The notes: generated from the sequence alone by a model not told the origin. A stretch of DNA of 64,000 nt from Molossus alvarezi (GCA_037176705.1 CM073896.1:20782708-20846707), one strand, 5' to 3'; positions 9,503-22,463 are shown, numbered from the stretch's first letter. Translations and numbers: made by a program.

Positions 9503-10950
9503 CTGTATAGCCACAGCAATCTTGAAAAAGAAGGACAAAGTAAGTGGGATTACAATACCAGATATCAGGTTAAACTACAAAGCTACTGTAATCAAAACAG
9601 CCTGTTACTAGCACAAGAACAGGCAGATAGACCAGTGGAACAGAATAGAAAATTCAGAAATGAACCCAAGACATTATGCTCAGTTAATATTTTACAAAGG
9701 AAGCAAGAGCATACAATGGAGTAAAGACAGCCTCTTTAATAAATGGTTTTGGGAAAATTAGACACCTTCACAATGAAGCTAGACCAGCAACTTACACCAT
9801 ACACAAGAATAAACTCAAAATGAATAAAAGACTTAAATATGACTTGTGAATCCATAAAAATCCTAGAAAAAAATGTAGACAACAAAATTTCAGACATCAT
9901 ACACAGCAGAATTTTCACTGATACATCACCTAAAGCAACAGAAACAAAGGAGAAAATGAACACATGAGACTGCATAAAACTCAAAAGCTTCTGCACAGCA
10001 AAAGAAACAACCATCAAAATGGAAAGCAACCCACTGTATGGGACAGCATCATTGCAAATGATACATCAGATACGGAGTTAATTTCCAATATCTATAGACT
10101 GCTCATACAACTCAACAAAAGGAAGACAAAGAACCCAATTCAAAAACGGGCAGAGGAACTAAACAGACACCTCTCCAAACAGGACATACAAATGGCCAAG
10201 AGACATATGAAGAATGCTCAACATCACTAATCATCAGAGAGATGCAAATTAAAACAAATGTTGGTGAGGGTGTGGAGAAAAGGGGACTCTAGTACACTGC
10301 TGGTGGGAATGCAGACTGGTGCAGCCACTATGGAAAACAATATGGTGCTACCTCAAAAAATTAAATGAACTTCCATTTGACCCAGTGATTCCACTTCTAG
10401 GAATATACCCTAAGAAGCCTGAAACACCAATCAGAAAGAATATATGTACCCCCATGTTCGTAGCAGCACTATTTACAATAGCTAAGATCTGGAAACAGCC
10501 CATTTGTCCATCAGTAGACGAATGGATAAAAAAGCAGTGGTACATATACACAATGGAGTACTATGCAGCTGTAAGAAAGAAAGATCTCTTATCCTTTGAG
10601 ACGACATGGAGGGACCTGGAAAGTATCATCCGAAGTGAAACAAGCCAAACAGAGAAAGACAAGTTACATATGATCTCATTTATTTGTGGAATATAATGAA
10701 CATAACAGTCTGAGGAATGGGGTAGTCCCAGAGATGTAGAAGTGGGGTACACACTGACAATCCCCAGAAGAGGAGATGGTGGGGGAGAGATAAACCACAG
10801 AACTTATATGCATATACGCATAACCAATGAACACAGACAACAAAGCTGGGGATGAGGTGGTAGGGATGGGGAGGAGGGTGTCAATGAGGGAAAAAAGAGA
10901 AACATCTGTAACAAAAATTAAAAAAAATAAATAAAAATAAAGGAAACTCT
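9503..10950 (+). mobile_element. 5'-truncated bat L1 (ORF2 3' part and 3'UTR)
   Basis: The sequence is collinear with the L1 copy at 57250-58740: ORF2 C-terminal coding sequence, then a 3'UTR with 'aaacatctgtaacaaaaatt' and an A-rich tail. About 80 bp are missing at 10252-10258 compared with the other copy. Possible target duplication: 'aatgaatatac' near 9492 and 'aataaatatac' near 10968. Confidence 0.9.
9964..10696 (+). pseudogene. L1 ORF2 C-terminal remnant
   Basis: Two open pieces (9964-10230 and 10319-10696) encode the C-terminal region of L1 ORF2p, the endonuclease/reverse transcriptase. The second ends at the natural ORF2 stop after 'HMISFICGI' and includes '[20 protein letters not shown]'. 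The endonuclease and catalytic RT domains are absent because of 5' truncation, and the small deletion near 10255 removes codons between the pieces. No function is expected. Confidence 0.88.
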
Positions 10951-12978
10951 GAATATGGACATTAAAAATAAATAAATATACAGTCTCTTAAATATTAATG
11001 CTGAAAATTTTATTGTATGTAGTTAATGACAGTTTTATTCCCTTCAAAAATTTTTATATATTTTTTACAAAGTCATCTAGTCATCACTTTTTACATTTTT
11101 TTTCTTCTCTGAAGCCCAACATATAATATTAAAAATCACCATAACTTCTACTTTTTTTTTTTGCACTTACTCAGTTATTACTTTCTCCGATTGTCTTTCA
11201 TGTGTATTTGCTTTCTCCAGCCTACAAATAGTTTCCTTTTTATTGAGTCAGAGACATGTGATTTCAAGCAGTTTCTCAACACTTCCAAGAATCAATATCA
11301 CTACCTTATTGCTACTGTGATACACATTTCATTTTAGAAGGCATCATAATAAAAATGGAAAGTTTGTTTTATGTAGCAGGCCAGTGCCTATCAATTGTTT
11401 GTAACTTTCTTGAACACTGTATTTAAACAAACAAACAAACAAACAAACAAAAAAAGATTTCTGAGACCTATGGAATCTAAGGGCAAGAGTGCCGGGATGT
11501 TTGGACAATGTCTGTCATAATTGTGTCAGTCAGACTGGTTACATATTTGCTAGTCATCTATTAAGTGGGAAATTTATTTGATAATGGGTATATCTTCTTG
11601 ATATCATGTTCTTACTTATAACTGAACTGTTCAATATGGTAGCCACTAATCATATGTAAGTACTTAAATTTAAATGAGTAAGTATTAAATAAAATTTAAA
11701 ATTCAGTTGCAGTTTCACCAACCACAATTTAAGGGCTCAAGAGACACATATAGGTAGAAGCACCTTATTAGTCAACATGTATACATAGTATATTTTTATC
11801 ATGACAAGAAGTTTTATCACCTGATAATGTCTTAAAGAATTAATTTATACAGGAGTGATTTTTAAGTAATTGTCTCCTTAGTTTAAAATAAATTGTTGAA
11901 CCACAAACTTCCTGAGAGTACATATACTACATATGTGATTGATTACCTACTTGCAGTTATCTTTATTTTATTCTCCCCTACCAAATGACATGATTTTTGA
12001 TAGATTTCTCTACCTTTCAAAGATATTGACTAACATTGTGGAAATTCATCAGATGTTTCTGAAGAGAAAATTGCTAACAGCATTTTGTGTCAAAATGATA
12101 ATGACCTCATTAGCTTAAATGCTTGCTTTGTTCAGTCATCTACAGAAGAAACTGCCACTGTGTGTGAATTTAGCTATTCAAAGGACATGATTGGGAAGTT
12201 CTTTCATTATATATGAATATCATTTTGGACAATGAACTTCTTAATGAAGAGCTCCAGGGTATAATAAAAACCAATCTGACAAAGAGAGTTTTAAAAGAGC
12301 TTTATGAATTGATAATAGAGTCAATAAAAGAATATACTACATCACAGAAATACAGTTGCTAAGTTGAACTTTATCTGCATAATTTACTTAAAAAAATAAT
12401 GTTAAATATTTAAATATTAATGTATTCCTTTTTGATAGGGTAAGTATTTCATGACTACTCCTTACTTTAGCTTCTGGATAATCTTTTTTGATGAGCCAGA
12501 AAATAGTATTGCATTTAAGTTCTAATATTTTTCTCTCTGGCTTGCTTCATCCTCCTATTATGTGGAAAATTCATTTTTAGCTCACCAAAATTCAATTTAA
12601 ATAAATTATCTTGAGGATTTTCAGTATTACTTTTTTATATCTAAAAGATGCAGGAAAAAAAAAAGAAAGAAAGAAAGAAATCCTAGGCCTGTTAACACCT
12701 GCTGTTCCAGTTAAGGATCCTTGATTTGTTTTATTTGAATTAATCACTCGAGAACTTGTAGATTTTATTTATTCCAAAATATTCATTGAGCATGTGCCCT
12801 GCCAGTTTTCTCTTTATAGTTATTTCATTGCAAATGATTAATTTGTTTTCTAAAAGTTATTAAAATATATAGATGAAGTAGACACTGTATAATTCTTATG
12901 CTCTCAACATGCCCTTCCATTGCAATAGCATAATGAACGCATTATATAATGATGTATAGAAATAGATAAGAGAGAGGG
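10951..12978. other. AT-rich DNA without recognised genes
   Basis: No gene or clear transposon recognised. Contains an (AAAC)n tract at about 11425-11452 and short A/T homopolymers. Open frames are all short. Confidence 0.5.
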
Positions 12979-13183
12979 TGCCTGGCTGGTGTGGCTCAGT
13001 AGTTGAGCATCAACCAATGCACCAAGAGGTCGCTGGTTCAATTCCCAGTTAGGGCACAAGCCCAGGTTGTGGGCCAAATCCCCAGTGTAGGGCATGCAGG
13101 AGGCGGCCAGTCCATGTTCTCTCTCATCGATGTTTCTGTCTCTCTCTCCCTCTCCCTTTCTTTTTAAAATCAATAAAGAAAAA
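12979..13183 (+). mobile_element. VES-type SINE, type B
   Basis: Near-complete copy with 'ggctggtgtggctcagtag', B box 'ggttcaattcc' and tail 'aaaatcaataaagaaaa'. Flanked by 'tagaaatagataag' and 'tagaaatatataag', a clear target duplication. Confidence 0.95.
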
Positions 13184-13529
13184 AAATAGAAATATATAAG
13201 ATAAATTTTTCATGGAATATGATCAGAAGTGAATTGTGTTTTCAAAATAAGAATACTTTTATAACTGAGCTTCCAATTAAAATTTTTGATGCAACAGTTT
13301 GCTGCCGCACACACCCACAGTATGCTGCCTCCTCACAAAGCCAGCTGTGTAGTAAATAACTGCAAAAAGGAATGTGAATTACTTGGGCCTTCATACACTT
13401 AAAGGGGACGTGATTCATTCTTTTGTCTAAATCCCACACTGTCCTTGATATCTGAAAATGGCTCATTTTTTTTCCCCCAAAAATAGACATTTATTATGCT
13501 TGACTGCTCTGCACTTGACCTTCTCCTGC

Positions 13530-13870
13530 TCTGTTTTCTATTACAGGTGACATTCCTTTCTCCAGTACATTTCTGTTTGCGGGATAGCTCTGGCTAATAG
13601 AAGGCATCTGTGGAAGATAAAAAGGCAAAGGAGAGAAAAAGCAAGGTCCTCTGTTATGTCTCCAGTCACTGTCACAGTCATTCATGTCAGAGCCCCGCTC
13701 CTTAACACATGGCCCTGCTTTTGTTTGTAGGAACTTCCGTTCCTCCCATTTTAAGGATGACAGGGGCTTCCTGGTGTTGCTAATCTCTGGGTTCCCTTGT
13801 AAGTCCTCCCATCCCATGAAAGCTTTTTCTTTGCATTAAATGTTCCCATGATGAAACGCTTAGAAGAGTT
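13530..13870 (+). repeat. Probable ancient dispersed repeat, family not named
   Basis: The stretch around 13755-13800 ('gttgctaatctctgggttcc') is recognisable from a common old mammalian repeat, but I cannot name it. A 107-residue minus-strand open frame across it (13494-13817) resembles no protein I know and is treated as chance. Confidence 0.3.
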
Positions 13871-15285
13871 TCTGCCTTCGTTCCTGAACAATTTGTGGAA
13901 CATTTTTCTCAGTATTTATACTGTGAGGGAACACATTTAATTCAAATATAGGAGATGACATTTTCATTTTTGTCAGCATTTACACTATCATTTATATAAC
14001 AATGCTACCTAAATAAGTCAGTTTTAAGTCATCTAGAACATAAATATATGTCTTTGATCACTTTATTTCTATGTAATTAAATATACTCCTTGAATGTTTT
14101 ATTTATGTAATATGTATACATGATATGAGTGTGTTTATATATAGATATAAAAAACATATATATATACTTTTTAATTGAATTATAATTTTTCCTTGCAACT
14201 ACCACTTAATAATATTTACATGTCTACTTTCTGTTAACTAGCTCAGGAGTCATGCTCTGGATTGTGTGGCTAAGGAGGAAGTGTTTGTAATTATAATATT
14301 GCAAAATTTCTAATTGTACTATGAGGAAAATAAAATAATAAATAAATATATCCATTAATAACATCTTTGGTGGATTCCTGGCTAGCCCCAGTGACAGTGT
14401 AGAAATTACTAGCATTTTTTTTCCCAGCACAATTATGGGATTTGTCTTGAGAGAGCACAATTGAGAATGATTAATACAGAACATTTTGACGTGGTTTGAT
14501 TAAAAATGTTAAGTGCACTTGAGATGGTTTCATGAAAAGAATACTAAGATATCTCATCCAACTTGGGTTATTAGTTTATTTTATTTTGGATAAGAAACCA
14601 GACTAAGGGAAAGGAAGACGAGGTAAATGGAGAGATTTACAAGTTGAAAATAACAATAAATGCGCTGCAACTGATGTTTTTCAAAGTCTAATTATAACTG
14701 TGTAAAACATTATGTATTATATCTTGGTTTAAAGATATTTCTGAGGAAATGTGTGTTTTTTCTTTCATAAGAAATATATGTTTCATAGGTACTTGAAAAT
14801 GTGGAAAATGAGCAAGCTTGTCAAGGTCCATTGTACCCACACTGTTCAAAGAACTGATGCTCCGCCCATTTTGCTGTCTCCAGATGTCATGTTTCAAGGC
14901 ATGAGTAACCTACTTTCCTACTTCTAGTTGAATTTTCTCTGACATAAGTGCTTAGTATTAAGTGCAGGTACCAGTAGTTTCTTGAATAAATGTAGTCATT
15001 GCCATACATGCAGTTTAAGAGTCATGGATGCTAGATATTAGAAGAGCTGTCAAAAAATAGGGCTTAGTACTCTCTGGAAGGCATACAACTGAGGTTGTAA
15101 AGTAAAAATTCCACATTCTTACCAATATTGGGGCAGGTAAGGTTTTTTCCCAAAGAGCAGCTAAACTTCCTCCCCAAGAAGTCTCAGGTTCCCCCGGTGC
15201 TCTGTGCTGCATGATTTTCGCTGAACTACTTTTAAAGTCTAAATATTTCCTATGTTGTTAAACCCCTTGAGGACACTGCCACATC
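13871..15285. other. AT-rich DNA without recognised genes
   Basis: I see no recognisable coding, RNA or transposon sequence here beyond short AT-rich runs. Confidence 0.45.
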
Positions 15286-15300
15286 AAGAACAAAACTCTT

Positions 15301-15511
15301 GCCCCCCAGGTGTGGCCCAGTGGATTGAGGGTTCTCACATGGACTGAGAGGTCCCGGTTCGATTCCAGCCAGGGTTTGGGGCTCGATCTCCAGTAGGGGG
15401 TGTGCAGGAGGCAGCTGATCAATGTTTTTATCTCCCTCTCCATAAAAAAAATAAAATAAAATAAAGAAATCAATACAAACATATATATATATTTTAAAAG
15501 CTTTACAATAA
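15301..15511 (+). mobile_element. VES-type SINE, type B
   Basis: Head 'ccaggtgtggcccagtggat', B box 'ggttcgattcc', tail of AAAT units. Target duplication: 'aagaacaaaactctt' at 15286-15300 and 'aagaacaatactctt' at 15512-15526. Confidence 0.95.
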
Positions 15512-15739
15512 AAGAACAATACTCTTACTTTCATCAGGGAAAAAGAAGTTGCTGACTCAGGTGTGACCTTGAACAAAAAACTCTTAGTTTCCTGGCAGAA
15601 GGCCATACTCATAGCTGGTTCTCTGGAACTGAACTCATAAATGCCACATTGTGCAGGGATTAGAAGACATCATGTAGACAAATACATCCTCCCATGTCTG
15701 GTTTTAATGACAATTCCCAACTGTTAATTGTCAAGCACA

Positions 15740-16739
15740 TTTCACACCCGGTTATTAGTGAAAAATAATGTGAACGCAGCCTCAACAAAATGAAGTCAGA
15801 GCCGCCACCCTAGAGGGATTGTTCTGCACGTCTACTCCTCAGACCTTTGGACTGTTTGAACTGAGTAAAGAAACCTCTAGACTGGGCCAAACCGACATTC
15901 TATCTCAAACAACTATGTCAAACAGAAAAGCAGACATCCTGACGACTAGACTCTAAATTAAAGACATTCTTTTGAATTAGCACCACCATGTATAGCAAAA
16001 GAATGGTGTAGCTTATTTGCACCTGTAGAATTCCTTTCTTGGTCTATTAACACAGATAAAAATGGCTTCCCTCTTTCATGTAATTATTCCCCTTTTTGTA
16101 AACACCCTTGCCTTCACCTCCGAGTCAGAACACAGTTTGAGTCTGCCCAAATCAAAGCTTCCTAGAAATGCAATTCTTTTGGATCTCAAACAAACACTTG
16201 TAGCTTCTCACTTTGGCTTTTTAGTTTTAGTGGATGAAAAGGGGTCACATACTAAACCTGAGAAGCTAAAATAACCACATAGACCTAAAATAACCACAAA
16301 AGATAGTCTAAAATTAAAACTTGTTAATTAAAAAACAGATTATGGTGGAGAGTCATGTCCTAGGCTGGCAACTTTTCTGACAAAGGTCAATCTTTACCTT
16401 AACTGAGCCTGTCTATCACACCTGATCTCTTCAGAAATATCAAATAATTTTCCTTTTACCAAACCCCTCAAAGCACAGGCACCGCTGTGTAGAGACCACG
16501 AACCCCCTCATTGTTATTAAGTTAATTGTTGACTGTTAACTATCCTGTACCCACCTGTGTAAAAGATGTATGTGATTATTTTACTTTTTATCCAACCCCA
16601 GAGGTTCCCCCGCTTTGCTTTCTCCCACCTCCCTGACCAACCACCAGTGGATTTCATGAGACCCACTTACATCTCCTCTTTTTTGTTACAAGGAAGGGAA
16701 GCTGACCCTGAGCGGGTCTGCCTAGGGCCGGGCCGGTCA
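15740..16739. other. Unclassified block next to an LTR, possibly ERV-derived
   Basis: GC content is higher than the neighbourhood, and the motif 'taaaataaccacaaaa' occurs in duplicate around 16268-16300. It abuts the LTR-like block that follows and could be internal sequence of the same element, but I recognise no retroviral gene. The 70-residue frame at 16062-16274 is not recognisable. Confidence 0.3.
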
Positions 16740-17643
16740 TGTGTGCATTCTTGAATTCATGCAGGAAAAGTTTCAGAACGTGAGACCAGGTGAATGTAAG
16801 AGGATGTTTATTAAAGTTGGGGACAGTAAGACAAGGAAGGGCTGGAGAAGTGAGCCCTGGCTGGTCTGCTTCCCCTCACCAAGAAGTCAGAGAAAGGGGG
16901 CCTAGGGGACAGGTTCAGGGGTGTTGCCTAGGATGAACTACCGCTGCCCATTGCTGCCCTGGTTACAAGCCTGGTGGGGTCCCTTAGAGTCTAGGAGATG
17001 CATGCATGTGAGAGGAAAAACTGGGGTGGGGGGTAGGCATGCTCCTGGGAAGGAGAGCATGCCTGGGTTCCTTTTTGTTGTTGCTGTTCAGATAGAGTGG
17101 GAGGGAGAGAGAGGAAGAGAGAGAGAGAAATATTGGCGTAAAAGGGACACATCGAGTGGCTGCCACCCGCATGACCAAACACGGCTGGAGACAAACTGCA
17201 ACCGAGGTATACGCCCTTAGCGGGAACCGAACCCGGGTCTCTCTGGACCACAGGCCAACGCTCTAACCACTGAGCAAACTGGCCAGGGCTGGGTTCTTTA
17301 TCTTGAGGCTTTTATTTCTCTCTTGCAGGTGGAATATTAGGGGAGTCTCAGGGAAGGGTTTCAACAGAATATTCATCAGTTTTCTAGGTATGCTCCTTCT
17401 GGGTCTTGGTCCTCACTGATTGGTCAGTGTCCAGATAGGGGGATGTTAAGTCATGGTAGCTGGTCCTAGTGCTGCCCACCTGGTTTTGCTGCTATTCTGG
17501 GTCTAGAGCTCAAATACAACTGAGACCTAGATGTTATTTCTAGGGAGGTGACCTTCTGTGTCTGGTTGGAAATTGCTTTGTCAGTTTGTTCAGCTACCTG
17601 TCTTTCCCCATTCCACCTGTCCTGGCTTACCGGCCTGTCTCAT
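16740..17643 (-). mobile_element. Putative ERV LTR, minus strand, with a SINE inside
   Basis: On the minus strand it starts near 17643 with TG and carries a CCAAT-type motif ('gaccaatcagtgag') and two polyadenylation signals (aataaaagcc near 17305-17314, aataaac near 16808-16816). It ends 'aagaatgcacaca'. This order fits U3-R-U5 of a class I ERV. Without the SINE it is about 680 bp. No matching target duplications were found. Confidence 0.42.
17071..17290 (-). mobile_element. VES-type SINE, type A
   Basis: Antisense copy with 'gttcagatagagtgggaggg', antisense B box 'gaaccgaacccgggt', ending 'aactggccagggct'. Flanked by 'tgggttcctttt' and 'tgggttcttta'. The 3' hairpin tail seems truncated. 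It split the LTR-like block. Confidence 0.93.
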
Positions 17644-17649
17644 TTTGAT

Positions 17650-18145
17650 TGTAATGTATAAAATCAGGTGCAAAACTGTCATTCTCTGGAGCATCATCTC
17701 AATCGGTTGAGATTTTCTTCCCAGCAATTGTTGACAGCTTGGTTCAAATAAATTCACAAAACTTCCTCACAGGTTTCAATGTTTCTTACGTTGACAAGTT
17801 TTACCCAAACATTATTAAACAATGCCTAGTCTATCATGTGCATGAAGAATAGAAGTAGACTAATTTCACTCATTTCCTCTAATCTGCCCAATTAACTTAA
17901 ATGCAAGTGCTTTTTGGAAGTAGCATCTCTTCCATTTATACATAAATGTGAATATAAATGTCTGGCTTGATATACACAACTGTAATTTCCTTACATATTT
18001 TATAGTCAGTAAATACTACTTTTGAGAATTGTGGGTATATGTCCTTTTGTGCTGTTTTCTAGTTATCTAATAAGATTTATTTTTATTTTTTTTTATATTA
18101 TTTTAACATCTTAAATGTGTTTACAGTCCTAATATTTTAATTTTT
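17650..18145. other. No recognised feature
   Basis: AT-rich DNA with no recognisable gene or repeat, apart from the T-rich target region at its right end. Confidence 0.45.
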
Positions 18146-18404
18146 TGTTGTTGTTGTTTTGTTTTATCCTCACCCTAGGACATTTTTTCATCTTTTGTTC
18201 AGATAGAGTGGGAGGGAGAGAGAGGAAGAGAGAGAGAGAGAGAAACATCAACATGAAAGGGACACATCGAGTGGCTGCCACCTGCACGACCAACCAGGGC
18301 TGGGGACAAACTGCAACTGAGGTACACACCCTAAGCGGGAACTGAACCAGGGTCTCTCTGGACCACAGGCCAACGCTCTAACTGCTGATCCAAATGGTCC
18401 AGGG
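18146..18404 (-). mobile_element. VES-type SINE, type A
   Basis: Antisense copy starting with the hairpin tail 'atcctcaccctaggac' and ending 'ccaaatggtccaggg'. Flanked by 'cctaatattttaattttt' and 'cctaatcttttaagttttt'. Confidence 0.94.
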
Positions 18405-18470
18405 CCTAATCTTTTAAGTTTTTGGACAGAATTTTAGTCCCAGGGAGAATGAGTTTATGCTTTTAAATTA

Positions 18471-18692
18471 TTTTTTATCCTCACCCCAAGGACACTTTTC
18501 CATTTTTTGTTCAGATAGAGTTGGAGGGAGAGAGAAACATTGATGTGAAAGGGACACATCGAGTGGCTGCCACCCGCACAGCCCAGCCAGGGACAAACTG
18601 CAACCGAGGTACATGCCCTTCGCGGGAACCAAACCCGGGCTCTCTGGACCGCAGGCCAACTCTCTAACTGCTGAGCCAAACAGGCCAGGGCT
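18471..18692 (-). mobile_element. VES-type SINE, type A
   Basis: Second antisense copy only 66 bp from the previous one, with its own target duplication 'tgcttttaaatt' on both sides. The two are therefore independent insertions. Confidence 0.94.
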
Positions 18693-19899
18693 GTGCTTTT
18701 AAATTTTTCAGAATTTTATCTGAATATAGAAAGCTACATCAGTGATGTTCACTGGGGCCATAGGTCAATCGAAACAAACTTTCCCTGGCTTGCCTTCCTT
18801 TATCAATTTTGTTTTCACATTTTAAAGGTAGAGGGCCGTCTAGGCAATTTGCTCAGTGCAGATAGTGACAAGGGTGGAGGGGGACATGAAAAAGAGAACC
18901 CAGAAAGAAAGCATGAGGGATTTTGTGAACATCTTAAAACTCTGTAGGTTTTGGAAGACTAGATCCAAAGCACAATGATGTGATTTTAGCAACTTCTACT
19001 GACACAGAAGTCAGTCAATCTGAATTCAACTATGGTCATGGGGGAAGTATTCTTCTAAGAAGCACATATTAAAGTCACCCGTCTGTTCTGAGATAGGCTT
19101 ACTGAGAACGTGGAGTTTGAGTTACCCAAGGCTTCGAGGACGTGATACAAATTGGACTGTAGTATGAGCGGCTTGTAAAGGCTTTAGAAAAGACTAACAA
19201 TGTTTCTTGGCAGTTAACTGTACTTACTCATAATTTTATAGTAAAACTATATAATTAATATAAAATTAATTGCTTTAAGAGGAAATTAGGAGCTATATGA
19301 TTAATTCAATAATGTCTTTTAAAGCAACAGTTTATTTCAATTTATTTGGCATATAAACTTGAACATCAGTTGACTATTTTAAAGAAAACTTTAAAAGAAT
19401 AGTAATACAAGGTTTTATAAACAAAATAATGTAGTTAAAAATAATTCAATTGTTATCACAGCTAGTATTAAAGATATAAAAATGCTATCTCAATAGAAGA
19501 AATAGCAACAATACCTATTATTTCTTATGCAAAATAGTTTGGTAGTGCATTTATTGTGTTTTAAATAAAATTTTTAAAATTTGATTTCCAAGCAGTGTGA
19601 ATTATAAAGTATAGATTTCATAGTAGTCAAAGGTAATAAGAAAAAATAAATGCCATTATTTCTTACATCAGTAGCCTTCTACATTTTTTTCTTATTAGTC
19701 CAATTTTCTAGTTTCACAGTGCCTACTTCTTTTATAAAGTCCTATTTGGCTTAAAGTATGTAGTTAGTGTAAGATCAGGGTTAATTATAGCTATATGCCA
19801 ACATGGCAGTATTCTTTATAATTGCCATTAGCACAATGTATTTGGATCAGAAAGCAGACTGTACAAGACAGATCATCATATGTTTAACATATCAATAGT
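18693..19899. other. AT-rich DNA without recognised genes
   Basis: No gene or named repeat recognised. Sequence is strongly AT-rich from about 19210 to 19680. Confidence 0.45.
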
Positions 19900-20160
19900 T
19901 TTATCTTCCTTTCCCCTTCTATCCCCTTCCTTCTGTTCATTCCCACCCCATCCTCTGGCAGCCACTGATATACCTGCAATCACTATACATGAGGTTACAT
20001 TTTCATATAAATGAAATAATAGGGTATGTATGCATTTTTACCTGTTTTTGACCACTCAGCATAATTATTTTGAGATTCAGCCATGTTGCTACTTGTATCA
20101 ATTTTCCATTCTTAATGCTGAGTACTATTCCATGATGTACATTATCCCTGGAATATTCTT
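19900..20160 (-). mobile_element. Ancient L1M 3' fragment, antisense
   Basis: The stretch 20055-20145, including 'tcagcataattattttgaga', follows the antisense of the old L1 ORF2 3' end and adjoining 3'UTR. Non-coding. Confidence 0.55.
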
Positions 20161-20164
20161 TGGT

Positions 20165-21940
20165 CTGAAATTTCCTTTGATAGTAAAATAGCTACTCCAA
20201 CTCTCTTGTGACTACTTTTAACATGTATGTTTTTCATATTTTTACATGAAACCTAATTCTGCTTTCTATATCCACTGGTTTTCTTGTAGGCAGCATACAA
20301 TAAAATTTTGCTTTTTAATCCAGTCTGACAATCTCTGCCTGCTAATTGAGGCAGTAGATCATTTACCTTTAATGTAGCTTTCAGTATAATTAGGTATAAT
20401 TCTACCAGCTTACTATTTGTTTTCTATCTGTCCCATACGTTCTTTGGTCCCATTTTCCTTTAGCTCTACTTTTCTTTTGATTAAGTAATTTTTATGATTC
20501 AATTTTACCACCTTTGTTGGCTTATTAGCTAATAACTTTTTTTTTTGAACTTTAGTGGTTGGTTTAGGGTTTATAGTATACAACTTTAACTTATCAGAGT
20601 TGAACTCTGAGTGATAGTAAACCATTCCACATATAAGACCATTATAACAGATTTCCATTTCCTCCTCTCTTAACCTTTGTGTCATTGGTATCACACACTC
20701 TGCTGCTACATGTATAAAAAGCCACTTTGCTTTTATTTTTGTTGAAATAATTATATATTGAATACATATAAATAATGAAAAATAATCATTATATACATGA
20801 TCCATTACATCTTATTTATTATATACATATAAATTATGTCTTACCTGTTTTCTTGTTTATAGTCATATATTTTTCTGTTATCAGTTTTCTTCTGCATGAG
20901 GACTCTTTCATGTCATTTTCATCTCTAGAACTTTGATATGGGTATTTTTAATATATATTTATTTTTTATATGCTTTGTTCAACCTTTACTCTAGCTTTTT
21001 GAAAATTTGGAATATAGCTGTAATATCTGTTCTAATGACATAATAAACCTACTCTAATATTTCTAAACCTGTGGTATTTCTGAGTTGGTTTTGATGGATT
21101 AATTTTTCTGCTCATTGTGGGCCATATTGTTTTTTATTTCCCAATGTAAATCTTGAAATGTTTTATTGAATTTCAGAGATTGAATTTTACCTTGTCAAGT
21201 GTTAGCTATTTCATCTCTATAAATATTCTTGAGCTCTAGTCTATAAGATAATTCTTTAGAAATAATTTTGATCTTTTCAGGTCTTGCTTTTAAAATTTAT
21301 TAGGTGTGATAAAAGTAGTATTTTATTTAGGTATAATCATTCCCCTCTACAAAAACAAGACCATTATGAGTCTTGTGGATTATGAACAATTCCATACTGG
21401 CTGGTGGAAACAGTTGCTATTCCTAGTACTGTATGAGCACCAGGTACTGTTCTCTGTAATCATTTTGTATCTCTAAACAACTTGGAGGTGTTTGTTTTAC
21501 TAGCCACTGTTATTTAACACATAGATCTATGTGTTTATCACTACTCTGCTGAATTCTTGAGAGTTCCCCTCTGCAGATTTTCAGAGTTCTCATTCTGTGT
21601 ACCTCTCTGCTCTTCATTTCTCTGCTTTCTGGTCTCTGTCCATGTATCTCACCAGATTTTCAGTTTGTCTTCTTAACTCATGGACAGCACCAGGCTCCAT
21701 CAGCCCCCAAATCCCTAAAGCCTTTACTGCAGCCCGGACACCCCCAGGCAGCAAACCGGGAAATGATAGAGCTCACCTGGTGTTTTGCTCCAATCTCTGG
21801 GATTACTGAGTTTTGTTGCCTGAGGTCCAATGTTATACACAGAGGTCTTTCATATACTGTGTCTGCTATTTTGGTTGTTTCATGTGTAGATGAATCTGGT
21901 CTCTGTTATTACATCCTGATTTGAAGTAGAAGCCTCACAT
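20165..21940 (-). mobile_element. Ancient L1M fragment, antisense, 5' region
   Basis: Long antisense match to the 5' region of old mammalian L1 (L1M/HAL1-like). Recognisable stretches include 'cttgtaggcagcatacaat' (20283), 'cagtctgacaatctctgcct' (20320) and the tail 'tgtgtagatgaatctggtct' (21883). It explains the 130-residue frame at 20413-20805, which is not a gene. Confidence 0.6.
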
Positions 21941-22041
21941 CAATTAATTTCAATAGCCGTTAAAGTGATAGTACAAAAGTAACTTAGAGAGTATATTAGT
22001 ATTTTAGCCCGGATTTTACTTTTAATTTTAGTACATATTCA

Positions 22042-22463
22042 TGATGGTTAATTTCATATGTTAACTTGAATGAGCTGAGGAATGCCCAGATAGAATTTTT
22101 CTAGAAGAGTTTAGCATTTGAATCACTAGACTGAGTAAGGATTACCCTCACCAGTGAAGGTAGGCATCGTCCAATTTGTTGAGCGTCTGAAAAGAACAAG
22201 ACGGCCAAAGAAGGGGAAATTTGCTTGTTGTCTGAGTTTTGCTTTTGCCCTCAGATATCTGTGCCCCTGCTTCTCAGGCCTTCAACTCATGAATGACATC
22301 ACCAGCTTTGACGTTTCTCCAGCTTCCGGAAGGCAGATAATGGGATTTCTCGGCCTCCATAATCAGGGAGCCAATTTCTGTAATAAACCTCCTGAGTGTA
22401 TCCATGTTGCTATGGATGTATATATTCTATCATCTATTACTCTGGAGAACCCAGACTAACACA
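22042..22463 (+). mobile_element. Ancient LTR-like element (ERVL/MaLR-type)
   Basis: Starts 'tgatggttaatttcatatgt' and ends 'ccagactaacaca', so it has TG...CA ends. It includes 'cttctcggcctccataatc' and an 'aataaacctcc' polyadenylation signal near 22382. I recognise this as a common old mammalian element, but the exact family name is uncertain. No coding sequence. Confidence 0.5.

Noticed and set aside
13494..13817. 107-residue minus-strand frame as an exon
   Set aside because: It overlaps sequence that looks like an old dispersed repeat. No domain or convincing splice context.
20413..20805. 130-residue minus-strand open frame
   Set aside because: It lies wholly in an ancient antisense L1M fragment and has no known domain; chance frame.
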